Of a stretch of 64,000 nt of DNA, positions 1-10,895 are shown piece after piece (the stretch's first letter is position 1; each line of letters begins with the position of its first letter). The DNA lies in the NCBI RefSeq assembly GCF_958979055.1, contig NC_084896.1, forward strand, positions 27,837,501-27,901,500, read 5' to 3'. The position numbers and the translations under genes are program-made. The DNA is from Alnus glutinosa (lineage: Eukaryota; Streptophyta; Magnoliopsida; Fagales; Betulaceae). The notes beneath the pieces are model-generated. The model had not been told where the DNA came from. It saw only the letters and a program-made list of their open reading frames with translations, and did not search any database.

Positions 1-1839
1 TCAAGTGAATTTTCTGCTCTACTAGAGAATCAGACATGGTCTCTCTGTCCAAGGCCAATTGATAGGCATGTAATCCGAAATAAATGGGTCTACAAACTCA
101 AGCAAAAACCAGATGGTACCATTGATAGGTACAAAGCAATATTGGTAGCCAAAGGTTTTGAGCAACGCAATGGCATTGACTATGCAGAAACCTTCAGCCC
201 TGTTATTAAACCAGCGACAATTAGGCTGCTACTCTCTCTTGCTCTTCAACTTGATTGGCCTCTTAAGCAGCTGGATGTATCCAATGCTTTTCTCCATGGC
301 TCTCTCACAGAGGAAGTGTTTATGGAACAGCCACCTGGCTTTGTTGATCCAAGGTTCCCTAACCATGTTTGCAAGCTTCACAAAGCACTTTATGGTCTAA
401 AACAAGCACCACGAGCTTGGTTTCACAAGTTGACTCAAGCTCTATTGGCTCTCGGGTTCACAGGCTCCTTGGTCGACACTTCATTGTTCATGCTTCATCA
501 ACATCCTGTCCACATTTTTGTGCTTGTTTATGTGGACGATATCATTGTTACAGGAACTCATTTATCCAAAATTAATGCTCTAATTCTGGCCTTGCAGCAG
601 GAATTCAAATTGAAAGATCTTGGCCAGCTCTCATATTTTCTTGGAATTCATGTTCATCGTGACTCTCAAACCATTCACCTCAACCAGGCCAAGTATATTG
701 CTGCCTTGCTTGGGCGTGTGAACATGCTAGGTGCAAAACCATATTCTGCACCCTGCACTTCTGGCAAGAAACTCACTCGTTTTGATGGTGATCCCTTGAG
801 TGATCCCTCTCTCGATAGGCATATTGTTGGAGCTTTGCAATATTGTACCCTCACTAGGCCAGACATTTCTTACTCTGTAAATCAGCTCTGTCAGTTTCTT
901 CATTGCCCAACTACTGCCCATTTTACTGCTGCCAAAAGGGTCCTTCGCTACCTCAAAGGAACCCCTGACTCTGGTCTCTTGTTCACTCGTGGCCCTCTAC
1001 ATCTTTATGCTTATTGTGACTCGGATTGGGCCGGAGACCCTCTTGACAGACGGTCAACTAGTGGCTTTGGTATTTTTCTTGGTCAATGTTTGATTTCTTG
1101 GCAATCCAAGAAGCAACCTGTAGTCTCTCGGTCAAGTACAAAAGCTGAGTATCGATCAATGGCATATGCAACTGCTGAATTGTACTGGCTCAGAATGTTG
1201 TTCAAGGAACTCCAGCTACCTCTGACCACACCTCCTCGTCTTTACTGTGATAATCTAGGTGCTCTTGCATTAGCTTCCAATCCCATTTTTCATGCTCGCA
1301 CCAAGCATATTGAGGTAGATTACCACTTCATTCGGGAGAAGATTCTTCACAAAGATTTGGTTGCTCACTACATCTCCACCGAAGATCAATGTGCAGACAT
1401 CTTCACCAAGGGCTTAACATCTTCCCGTTTCCTCTTCCTCCGAGACAAGCTCATGGTCACTTCCCTCCCCATGAGCTTGAGGGGGGCTGTTAGAGGAGTC
1501 ATCACTTCCACCTCAGCATCATCTGCAGAACAAGGAACCACCTTGACTTCATGGAAGTCAGCCGATCACTCCCCTGACTTCAAGGAAGTCAGCCGCCCAC
1601 TTGACAACCACTCTAAGACCTCAATTCCAGGAGATATGCAAGCTAGTTTATTATAGTTCCAATGTATCTATTATAGTTCCAATGTATAGCTTTAGATATA
1701 TACTTTTCCTGTAATTCAGCATTGATGTTTTCTTGTACAAACTCTTATAAATACAGAACTGAGTGTCCAAAACTCAGCAAGCAAGTTCAACCAAAATCTT
1801 CAAACTTGTTTTAAACTTTTCAGAAGATCGAATACCACA
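1..1839 (+). mobile_element. Ty1/copia LTR retrotransposon, 3' part (fossil)
   Basis: The reading frame is open from the left edge to about 1656 and encodes the end of a copia polyprotein. It shows reverse transcriptase with the YVDD active-site motif (about 530-540), then RNase H with DSDWAGD and the usual KHIEVDYHFIREK tail. A purine tract (about 1475-1486) precedes a 3' LTR that starts at TGTTAG (1488) and probably ends at CA near 1839, with a TATA-like TATAAATA near 1746. The 5' half lies outside the window, so integrity can be judged only for the visible part, which looks whole. Family identity is firm; the LTR right end is less sure because an A-rich tract follows it. Confidence 0.93.
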
Positions 1840-1841
1840 AG

Positions 1842-1842
1842 G

Positions 1843-1890
<48 letters not shown>

Positions 1891-1925
1891 AAAAAGAAAA
1901 AGAAAAAGAAAAAGAAAAGGAAAAA
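1842..1925. repeat. poly(A)/GAAAA tract
   Basis: About 47 A residues are followed by GAAAAA-type units, directly after the copia LTR. Origin unclear: it may be a microsatellite or the tail of a retroposed sequence. Confidence 0.8.
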
Positions 1926-2189
1926 CGTAATTGAGGAAAAAGAATCACAATTCAAATTAGTGTATGTTAGTTCATCATCTCAACCGAGAGCACTTTCTCA
2001 GACTTGTCCTAGGCAATCTAGAACTTCTCAGCAATATTTTTGCAGTCAAATGAGCAGTGAGTCAGGTTGTAGACTTGCTCCTCTAGCCTGCTCAGTCTTC
2101 TGAAACTCATGACGGCTGAGCCTTCTAGCATACACTACCTCCGGATGAACTTGGTCTGGGAACTTGAGAACTGGTTACGGGCTTCTGCA

Positions 2190-2312
2190 ACGGCTTCAGC
2201 AGCCATGATCGGTTACTGCAACGAAGAGCCGCACATGATCATTGTGTATGACTTCATGGCCAACAGAACGCTTCGTGATCATCTTTACAGCACGTATAAT
2301 CCCTCCGTTGTC
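2190..2312 (+). pseudogene. CrRLK1L receptor-like kinase fragment
   Basis: One frame reads MIGYCNEEPHMIIVYDFMAN and then RTLRDHLYST. This matches the kinase N-lobe (strands beta4-beta5 and the hinge) of FERONIA/CrRLK1L-type receptor kinases, whose usual text is LIGYC-E---MILVY-YM--GTLR-HLY. Only about 40 codons are recognisable. No start codon, no VAIK lysine upstream and no HRD or DFG motif downstream are present, so this is a detached fragment. It lies about 430 bp before an LRR receptor fragment on the other strand. Confidence 0.75.
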
Positions 2313-2699
2313 ATGGAAGCAAAGGCTAGAGATTTGTATCGGTGCCGCTCGAGGACCGATACAATACGGATAATCCTCCATTGTCAAAGTCCATGAAGAA
2401 ACATCTGAAATAAAGACATAAAATAACCAAGACAGTTCAGACCGGCCCAATATAAAAAAAAACATTTTCACTGGTTCACCCTCATCATCATCTTCTTCAA
2501 TCCTCTCTTACGCCCTTTGAGAAGGAACTGGAAAATACACCGATCCAGTAATGGCTCTGGCAATCCATGCAGTAAAAAGATTAGATGAAAATGAAAAAGA
2601 AAAGCTCTGTTTTAGGCTGTGTCTTTGTTCTCTGTTTTGGGGGTTCTGAAACAGAGCCTGATTTGTTGTGTTTCAGCTTCTATACATATTGTTCAATGA

Positions 2700-3026
2700 T
2701 AAAAAAAACTTGAGAGCTCGTTATGCCACGACGATAGCACCTGATGCTTCCAAATCGCTCCGATGGTTGCCGGGATGATGCCTCTTATCGCATTGTCTTC
2801 TTCGCTGAGATGTACGGGCGAGGAACAGTTTGCGAGAGCCGAGGGCAGGGTACCGTACAACAGGTTCGAGTCCAGCTAGAGATACTGAAGCTCATGAGCG
2901 TCGTCAGGGACTTTCCCGGAGAGGAGGTTGTGAGCGACGTTGAGGACTTGAAGATTCGTGAGGTTGAAAATGGAGGGTGGGAGATTTTCGGAGAGGTAGT
3001 AGTTGCAGAGATGAAGAACGAAAAAT
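2700..3026 (-). pseudogene. LRR receptor-like kinase ectodomain fragment
   Basis: The minus strand reads plant-type leucine-rich repeats: SENLPPSIFNLTNLQVLNVA, HNLLSGKVPDD, LYGTLPSALANCSSPVHL, NAIRGIIPATIGAIW. These follow the LxxLxxLxLxxNxLxGxIPxx consensus and resemble the LRR region of RCH1/At4g36180-like receptor kinases. One in-frame TAG interrupts the second repeat, and no signal peptide, transmembrane or kinase region is attached. A plus-strand ORF over the same bases (2744-3028) is a shadow. I infer a captured or degenerated gene fragment. Confidence 0.78.
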
Positions 3027-3063
3027 AAAGAACTTTTAAATTAACCGTGCGTCTGCAACGTGT

Positions 3064-3235
3064 AATAAAATAATGTTAATATGGAATTTAAAAAATATAA
3101 TTATTTTGTTAATGAAATGAAAACTCAATTAAGAAAAAAATTATTCCATAAAATAATGTAAATGCAGAATTTAAATAATACAATTATTTTGTTAATGAAA
3201 TAGAAACTTAATTAAGGGAAAAACTATTCCGGAGC
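3064..3235. repeat. Tandem repeat, two units of about 85 bp
   Basis: Two adjacent AT-rich units share the order TAAAATAATGT, ATAATTATTTTGTTAATGAA, AACT-AATTAAG and TATTCC, with moderate divergence. The following 3240-3480 contains GTCCGGACG-type words like those inside the LTRs near 25 and 28 kb, but no element boundaries can be drawn. Confidence 0.65.
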
Positions 3236-3589
3236 AGTCAAATCCAAAAAATCTGATTTATTGTCAAACTCTGATGAGTGTCCGGACGCGTTACAGCGAC
3301 ATCTGGACAGATGTATCCTTGAACTGTTCAAAACTTCTGGACATTGATGGGCATTTGGACACATAACTCAGCCGTCCGAACAGAAGCTTGGGATCCGACT
3401 TCTCAAGCTTGGGATCCAACTTCTCTGACTTGGAATCTGCACAGAATTTTTTTTGAGCATCTTGAACCACTTTTCTAAAATGAAGACTTTAAATAAATGA
3501 CATTCCTGATTATGTAACAACATTACATAATAGTGATTTTGTCAAACAAAATGCAGTCAATTATAAACTAACAAAGAAGATAAAGGAGA

Positions 3590-3830
3590 GAGGATAGGAC
3601 TTAGGGACTAAGGGTAAAATAGGAAAAAAAAAAAAAAAAAGAGAGAATAAAACCGCATGTGAGGCACACGTGACCCTTTGACCATCCAACATAACAGGAT
3701 TGACTGATGGAAGGAGGCAAAATATATAAAGATAGGAGTTGGATTCTCTATTTTGGTAGAGACGGTTGTTCATGGGAAAAAATGACACAGACAGGTAGTT
3801 CATGGGGGAAAAATGTAATTATCCCAAACT
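3590..3830. mobile_element. One end of a Mutator-like MITE
   Basis: The right end (CATGGGGGAAAAATGTAATT then ATCCC, about 3800-3826) matches the terminal sequence of the complete element at 9935-10680. The matching left terminus is not found nearby, so only one end remains. The block repeat carrying peptide gene 1 starts immediately after it. Confidence 0.45.
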
Positions 3831-4535
3831 ATTATTCAAAGCAAAATTGCAAGTAGCAAGCAGCAACGACCAATCGACCATGGAGGAAATAAATGGCACA
3901 ACATGGAGGTAGATGGACAGATGTATAGCAGAGAGGTCAAAATTGTTGATTTGATAGGAGAACACTTACAAAGAAAAGAAAAAACCAAAATGGGAGAGGG
4001 ATGGGAGGAGTGGGGAGTAGAAAGGAAAAAGAAGAGGAAGAGTGAGCAAATCTGCTAGCTTATTCCTCCTCTCAAATCTATTTTCTAAGGGTTTTTTCTT
4101 TAGGGCCGATTGAGAGAGAAAAGGTGTTACCAATATAAATGAAATCATTTTAGACATTAAGAAAAACTTATTCTAGTGGATGTATATGTTCCATGAATCC
4201 TACCAAGAGTTGATCAGTAGATTATTAGCAGTCTTACGAGTACACACCAATAGCGGTCACTAAATTATTTAACGGTAACTCTTGCAAAAAAACCATTGAG
4301 TCATGCCAATTAAAAGGAACAAATTATTAATATGTGACAACTTGCAAAAATGAGTGATCCAAGCTAGCTAAGAGACACAATTTTTTAAAAAAAGTTAATT
4401 AAAAGCCATCATTTTTTTCCAAAAGTAATTTTTAAAACTAGCTAACTAATATTTATTTTTTATTTTTTTAGAAAAGAAAAAAAAAATCTTCGTTTTGAGT
4501 AAACTTTGTGTTTTAGGGAAAAGAACCTTTGTAAG

Positions 4536-4542
4536 TATAAAA
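4536..4542 (+). promoter_or_regulatory. TATA box of peptide gene copy 1
   Basis: TATAAAA sits inside a segment conserved in all array copies (GGGAAAAGAACCTTTGT, then GTATAAAA), about 140 bp before the ATG. Equivalent boxes lie at 12340, 19746, 30392 and 27231. In copy 5 the position reads GTATTGAACG (about 33811), so its TATA box is lost. Confidence 0.7.
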
Positions 4543-4680
4543 GGGTGTATACATATAGAATGATCAAACCATGCATATTAGAGGACTTAAGACGCTATAA
4601 ATTATGCATTAATGTTAATTAGTATTCAACTTTCATCCAAGTTATCCAACCAAAAATCTGAAGAGGGTATAAGTGAAAAT

Positions 4681-5319
4681 ATGGGTGGAACTGCATGTGT
4701 GAGAAGAAGTGTGTTGCTGATCATGATGATTCTGAATATTGTAGTACTTGTAGTGCAGGCTAATGATCCTCCCGCTCCCTCTCCCTCTCTCCCTCTGCCC
4801 TCTTCTGTTTTAATTGTGCCTGGTCACTTTCCCTCTCCCTGCTCTCAACAAGATCATACCAATAGAAATTGGTACGACTGTTGGCTTAAGTGGATGGTGC
4901 GTTGCGAGAAAATCACAAGTCATCCCAAGGTGTTAATAAAACTAAGATGGGGACGGGGTACTATGTACAAAGGTTGTGTTCATCTCATAAAAAAACTCTG
5001 CAAAGTTCCCTCAGATCGTTCTGCTGTTAATCGTGTCAGATTCCCAACCAAAGCACGTTGGTTTTGGTATGAAATTCTGATATATATCCCATCTTTCTCT
5101 CTCTCTCATTCATTTCATTTCATAGTATATGCAAGTGCACATCAATCCATACATAGACATACATAATATTTGACTCGTATAAGCTTGTATAACTTCATTT
5201 TTATTATTTTTAATAATACTATTTTAATTTTATAATTAGAACATCGATCTTAAGTAAAGAGGAATTATCTTCCTAATTACTATTATAAATATAGCTTGAA
5301 TTAGTATTATTATGAGTCT

Positions 5320-5369
<50 letters not shown>

Positions 5370-6979
5370 GCATACATGAGTGTGTTTGTGTAAATGTGGA
5401 TGTGTGTATGCCCATAATGAATTTATATGCATATAAACTCCAGATTTGAATATATTTAATATTGAAATTTATTTATTTATTAACTTAAATGATAAAATCT
5501 TAATAATAATTAGTAAGAATCTACAAAAAAATAAACAATCATGAGATTTACTTTACATAAAGAATGATTAAGTTTTTTTTTTTTTTGAATAAGAAATGAA
5601 TAAGTTAACTGAGTAGTTTGTGAACAAACTCGAGTTCGTTTAAGATAAATGAGCCAAGCTTTAACCAATTAATAATTGTAAATTAACAAATTTTTCTAAA
5701 AAAAAAAAAATTAAAGCTCTAATATGTTGAAAAGTTAATCAATCATCTCTAATTAAAGCCCCTAATTAATAATTGTACAATAAAGATTTCTTTTCAAAAA
5801 AAAAAATAAAAAACAAAAAAACAAAAGCAAAAAACTATAATATGATAAAAAGTTAATAAATCATCTCTAATAAAGGCTCTTAATTATGGTAAAATAAAAT
5901 AAAATTAATTCTACACTATTTGTGGCCTTAAAAAATCACTGATATGAAAATGAAAATTTATTGATTCTAGACATGTAATCATTCATTTTCTTGGTACATG
6001 TACAATTCACATATACAAAGAATGAACTCTCCATGAAAATTAATAATTAAGGCCGGCATCCAAAATCATAAAATTTTCTGTGTATATAAATTCTTGGAAG
6101 AACTATTTCTCCAACTCTTATCAAACTCCAACAACTTTTTAAAATAATCAAAACTATTAGATATATAGGACCCACATGTAGAAAAAAAAATTTAATGGTT
6201 ATTTTGAAAAAAAAGTTGAATGAGAATTAGACCGGAGTTGAAGAAGTAGCGGGTCTCATTCTTGGAATGTCTACTTGTTTATGTTTCCATTTTCACATTC
6301 ATGAAAGTCCATCGTGCATAACTTTCTCTACAGTGTCTTTGTCGATTTCAATTAAATTGCCAGTAGAACATAGAAAGTCTTTGCCTCCAATGTGATCAAA
6401 CATCAATTTGAATTGAATGTTTAGTACGTAGAATATGGAAAGTCTCAAAATAAATAAATTCCAATTATTTGCATTGTGCAAAATAAATAGAATTGAACGC
6501 AGATCACTCTTCAATGTCCAACATTTTTTTTCGCCTCATGAACCAATACAAATCATTCTTTATAATTAACTTCCAATTTTCTCTTTATTTTTTCCTTCAA
6601 TTCTTATTCTCTCAAGTTCTTAAATCAAGTAGTAAGTCATTATATATCTAATAAGTAATAAAAAGCAAGAAGAATAATTTTTAAATAAAAATATAGTATT
6701 AATCTTAAAATTTATCTAATTAATATTTAAATATATAAAAAAAAATTACTTAAACTTATCGTCTTAGTTCTAAAAATATATTGAACCGGCCCTAATATGC
6801 CCATACTATAGACAAGGGTCCTGATCATGTTTTTGAGATATTTGCAAGCACATTTTCTTTCATGGATGGTTAGCTACAATTGTTAACATAATCTTACAAT
6901 CACCCATAATATTGCAGAAATAGGGAAAGCAAAAGATCACATGGAAACAAGCTTCAACAATTGCAACAAGAACTACTAG
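4681..6979 (+). pseudogene. Secreted Cys-rich peptide gene, copy 1 (frame slip at splice junction)
   Basis: Exon 1 (4681-5066) encodes MGGTACVRRSVLL, a hydrophobic signal peptide ending VVQA, a Pro/Ser-rich linker and a Cys-rich core (DCW, RCEK, KGCVHLIKKLC). The donor is G|GTATGA at 5067. The acceptor ATATTGCAG gives exon 2 at 6918-6979, which would encode EIGKAKDHMETSFNNCNKNY plus stop. Relative to copies 2 and 3, exon 1 has one extra base just before the donor (AAAGCACG against AAAGCTG), so the junction creates an immediate TGA and the exon 2 residues are lost; a protein of about 128 aa ending KARWF is predicted. An in-frame ATG 69 bp upstream is not used as the start because copy 3 has a stop there and the signal peptide begins at MGGT. 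Family not recognised. Confidence 0.72.
5326..5365. repeat. (TA)n microsatellite
   Basis: About 20 TA units in the intron of peptide copy 1. Confidence 0.95.
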
Positions 6980-8061
6980 CTACCTTACTCTCAAAAATAT
7001 TTACTCTTATGTATCGAAAAAATAAATGTTTTAATGGAAAAATTAAAGAGCTATTAGCCTATGTCACGTTAATATAATGCGATAATAATGTGAAAAATAA
7101 CAATGAAAGACCTTCAATTTTTGTCACTTGACAAAATGTTTTTCCATGGAATTCTTTAATGAGGATTTGCGATTGTCAATCGACTAATTAAAACGTAACA
7201 TATGGATAAAAGGGTAAATCACTTTCTCCCATTTGTTATTGTTAATTTCTCTCTATCATGGCGATACGTAAGCAAGTTAGTCAATGACTGTAATTAACAT
7301 GTGAACTAAAATTCCTCCCTAAGTTCATGTGATATCTTTCTGTTGAAAAAAGACCCAATCAACTCATGTCTCTCTCCCCAACGTCAAAGCATTCAACACT
7401 GAGGTAATTAAATTAAACACCTCTAAATTCTTGCTTAGAGGTTTAATTTGCTGGAAATTGACAATTGAAGATAATGTTAATGCATGGATTTTGGGTCTTG
7501 TTACTTTGATGGACTGCCCAGAATTTCTCTCAAAACACAATTGCCGTTTTAACTGAGCAAAAATTATAAGGCAAGATGGTTGAGGTTGAATGCAGGATTG
7601 CCAAAAAATTTATGGGCAGGGGCAGTTAGTTATGCATGCTTTAATTTGTCACCAACAAATCTCCATCTGTAGTAATTGATTTCAAGGTTTCAAAAGAAGT
7701 ATGGTCAGCTAAACCGGTTGATTTTTCAATTTTGAAAATATTTGATTATTTTACATACTTTCACGTGCAAAGTGGAGAGCGGATGAAATTATATCCAAAG
7801 TTAAGAAAATGTATACTTTTTGGTATGGAAACTAGTCTCAAGGAGTAAGGACTATAGGCTATGTCATCTAGTTTCAAAGAACAAAATTGATAGCAATTAG
7901 CATAAATATGACGTTTGATGAGGCCTATATGCTAAGAAAATGAGAAGATGATGGAGCATCAACTGATAGCCATAAAGGGAAACAAGTTATGGAGGTGGAT
8001 TTTGTTCACCAAAGTTCACCCATGAATAAGAGCAATGATGAACAATTTTCAAGAGATTCAC

Positions 8062-8364
8062 AGTATAACGCCCATGAAATTAAGAAAGAATAAGCATATT
8101 TTGGTTATTATAAATGTATAATTAAAAAGCAAGTTTCCCGAAGGCCAGGACCATGCCAGGCCCAATGGCCAAGACCACGCCTAGGCTCGAGACCAACGTC
8201 AGGAGCCAGGGAATGGCCCAATCTGTTTATTTTCTACTATTATATTGTGAACTTTTTTTCTGCTTGCTTCTCTTAATTTAGTAAAAGTTGTCGTATAACG
8301 CTTATTCACCCCTCTACGTATGTTAGCTGGGTTTAAACCGTTTTGCAATTGGTATCAGAGCTTA
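8062..8364 (+). mobile_element. LTR-like remnant ending in a tRNA-Met primer site
   Basis: This segment ends with TTGGTATCAGAGC, the primer-binding sequence typical of plant LTR elements that use initiator tRNA-Met. It carries a GC-richer middle (GAAGGCCAGGACCATGCC). The same segment lies at 16635-16950 in block 2, so it was present before those blocks separated. Only a fossil piece is left; the left boundary is a guess. Confidence 0.4.
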
Positions 8365-8593
8365 AAGATGTATTTGGGTGTTGAATTTTTAAAATTAGAA
8401 TTGAATTTTTATTTTGTTTGCGAATTTCGATGTGTGACTTTTAAAAAAAATTTGAATAAAATATGATTGTTTAGAAAAAGTTGAATAAAATATGATTTGT
8501 TTTTGAAAAAATTGAATAAAATATGATTTATTTTTAAAAAAAGTAGAATCAAAATCATATTCTGTTTCCAAAATCCATTTGCCAAACACACCA
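8365..8593. mobile_element. Block-1-specific MITE-like insertion with internal 3x repeat
   Basis: Block 2 lacks this stretch: its text runs from GTATCAGAGCC directly to TTAGTCACTCC (about 16950). The insertion begins GTATTTGGGTG and ends CATTTGCCAAACACACCAT, a weak inverted terminus. Inside, TTGAATAAAATATGATT is repeated three times (about 8451-8530). No clear target duplication beyond two or three bases. Confidence 0.5.
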
Positions 8594-8879
8594 TAGTCAC
8601 TCCACAAGAATTAGTTTCTTGAGTGATATTCTTGACCAAACATTGTAGATGGAAAGGTCCCAATCTTTGAATGTACTACCCTTTTTTTTTAATTTTTTTT
8701 TATCTGCGGGTAAATTTTTTATTCATTTAGGACCAAGTAAAAAAATTGGAAATAATTTATATGGAGTGATCATTTTGTTACGGAGGCAAACCACATGAAT
8801 TTATGAGTTCATTTTGAAACCATATAAATTTATTTGTTATAAAGTCAAACCACAATGACCAATTTAGCAATTTTTCCTA

Positions 8880-9300
8880 AAAAACTAAGAAGATAGAAGG
8901 GAAGGTTGATCTTCACCTCTACAATGAGGAGAGTGATCTACATATATAGGTGTACCCTCACAGGGCCACAAAAGAGGGGGGAAGGGGAGACCAGGTGGAA
9001 ATCCACCCTCATAGACCACCCCCTTATGTGGGGTGGATCTACACCTCTCATCCATCGCATATTTCCACCCCGCAGATAAGGGTGTGTGAGTGTTGAGATC
9101 CAATCCCTATCAAGGGTAATGGGGGTGGAGATCCACCCTTGTAAACGTACGGAGCATTAAATTGTGGATCTCAACCCCCCAACTGGGAAATGGTAGGGGG
9201 CCAAGCAAAGAGGGCAATTGTGGGTGGATCTCCACCCCCATCCCACCCCTTCGTCTTTTTTCTTTCGATTTTTTTTCTTTTCTTTTCTTTTTAATTTTTT
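8880..9300. repeat. GC-rich spacer with GTGGATCTCCACCC palindromes
   Basis: This inter-block spacer has repeated short palindromic words (GTGGATCTCCACCC, GGGTGGATCTACACC). Its right part recurs at about 27455-27570 near the block remnant, again followed by ATAAATGAAATCATTTT. It contains no convincing gene; the small minus ORF is low-complexity. Confidence 0.6.
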
Positions 9301-9934
9301 TTTTCTATTTTGAACATAAATGAAATCATTTTAGACATTAAGAAATAATTATTCTAGTGGGTGTATATGTTCCATGAAGCCTAGCAAGAGCTAATCAGCA
9401 AATTATTACCAGTCTTAAAGCATTTCTAGTAGCCTCACCAAAATAGTTTTTTAGCTATTTTGGTGAACTAATTTGATGAAAACACTAAAAAACCACTCCC
9501 AGCAGCCTCACCACTTTAACCAAAAAGTTTTGGTGAGTGAAAGTACTCACCAATTTTGATGAGTAATATTCACTCACCAACTCTCTTACCAATTTTGTTT
9601 CTCCTTTCTCTCTCACATGATCAGCACACCTTTTTTTTTTTTTTTCCTTTTTTCTCTCATTTTCTTCTCCCATCTTTCTCACACGATGATGTCTTTATTT
9701 TATGGACATGAAGGTTTTTTTGTCCCTGACATAAACTTTGTGGTTCTTTTCATAAAAAATAAAAAATAAAAAATAAAAAATAAAAAAATAAAATCTTGTG
9801 GTTTTTTCATTTATCTTTTCTTTCTTTCTTTCCTGAATTTGGTTGAGAAGCAAATGAAAACTTCTGTGAATTTTTTAGCAATGATCTAATCTCAAGATGA
9901 AGGTGTATGGTAGCTTGTTGTATAAAAAGATTAA

Positions 9935-10407
9935 GGGGTAATTACATTTTTCTCCCATCAACTACCAGTTATTGTCAACATGTCCCCATGAACTGACACT
10001 TCGACAAAAAAAAAGCATCAAACTACCATCTTTACATACTTTGCCCACTTCCGCCAGTCTAATTCATGCAAAGACTTAAATGCTCTAACTCAATTTAAAA
10101 AATGACCTAAATACCCTCATCTTAAACAATAAAAAATAAAAAATAAAAAACTAAAGGAAAAGGGGGTGGCTGCCGGTGGTTGGGTGGCCTGCGAGCCACC
10201 CCCAGAGGTGGCTCCAGCCACCTCTAGGGTGGCTCGCGACTACCCCGGAACTAGGGGTGGCCGCGCGGCCACCCCATCTTATCTCTAGGTTGGCCGTGCA
10301 GCCACCCCAGAGGCCGTGGGTGGCCCCCGAGCCACCCCTAAAGGTGGCTCCGGCCACCTCTAGGTGTGGTTCGTGCGCCATCCCCTTAGGTTTTTTTTTT
10401 TTAAAAA

Positions 10408-10468
<61 letters not shown>

Positions 10469-10680
10469 TTTTAATATTTTTTTTATTAATTACTGTAGAA
10501 GGTTTTTTGGTCTTTAAACTAAAATTAACAGTAAAAAATGGCATATTCCATCCAAGTTAACGGAATGAGGCAAAGTATGTAAAGATGGTAGTTTGATGTT
10601 CTTTTTTTGTCGAAGTATCAATTCATGGGGGGCATGTCGACAATGACTGATAGTTGATGAGAGGAAAATGTAATTACCCC
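9935..10680. mobile_element. Mutator-like MITE, long TIRs, 9-bp TSD
   Basis: The 746-bp element starts GGGGTAATTACATTTTTC and ends in its inverse, GAGGAAAATGTAATTACCCC. The terminal inverted repeats extend to about 120 bp (to GTATGTAAAGATGGTAGTTT). It is flanked by the exact 9-bp duplication AAAGATTAA (9926-9934 and 10681-10689), the Mutator superfamily signature. The core (about 10160-10390) is GC-rich with GTGGCTC/GAGCCAC inverted words and then a (TA)n run. No transposase. Confidence 0.9.
10415..10464. repeat. (TA)n microsatellite
   Basis: About 24 TA units within the Mutator-like MITE. Confidence 0.9.
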
Positions 10681-10895
10681 AAAGATTAAATAGAGAAAGA
10701 ATAAAGAAATCTGAAAAAATATTATTTAAATGGAATAATGATAGTGAATAGTTAAAATGGTGAGGCTGTTATGAGAATTTTAAAAAAATGGCTCACGAGA
10801 ATAAAGAAAAGTGATTTTTAGCTACTTTGGTGAGTAAAATTTGGTGAGGTTACAAGTACACACCAATAGCAGTCACTAAATTATTTAATGATAAC

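Larger units (their letters stand above)
3826..8870 (+). repeat. Array block 1 (carries peptide gene copy 1)
   Basis: The block aligns by eye with 29700-33490 (block 4) and, with insertions, with 9310-17160, 19489-23630 and 33541 onward. Shared landmarks in order are ATTATTCAAAGCAAAAT, AAATGAAATCATTTTAGACA, the conserved promoter, peptide exon 1, a long AT-rich intron, exon 2, and a shared 3' flank. The TRIM found in blocks 2, 3 and 5 is absent: the empty site is near 4273 (GGTAACTCTTGC). Confidence 0.85.
9418..10851. mobile_element. MITE-like insertion interrupted by a MULE MITE
   Basis: Blocks 1 and 4 read AGTCTTACGAGTACACACC without interruption; here the text breaks after AGTCTTA and resumes at TTACAAGTACACACC. 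The inserted sequence starts AAGCATTTCTAGTAGCCTCACC and ends TTTGGTGAGG, giving a partial inverted terminus (CCTCACCAAA). The flanks suggest a 3-bp TTA duplication, which would fit PIF/Harbinger, but the termini are imperfect. A complete Mutator-type element (9935-10680) sits inside it. Confidence 0.55.

Noticed and set aside
2744-3028. Plus-strand 94-aa ORF
   Set aside because: The minus strand of the same bases encodes recognisable leucine-rich repeats, so the plus ORF is a shadow.
4612-4680. Upstream in-frame ATG as the start of the peptide genes
   Set aside because: Copy 3 has a stop in this stretch and the signal peptide begins at the MGGT methionine.
8940-9240. CRISPR-like or regulatory array of GTGGATCTCCACCC words
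   Set aside because: Spacing is irregular and the words are variable short palindromes in a dispersed spacer of a plant genome.
10176-10517. 113-aa plus-strand ORF, Pro/Ala/Thr-rich then Ile-Tyr repeats
   Set aside because: Covers the GC-rich core and TA run of a non-coding MULE MITE.
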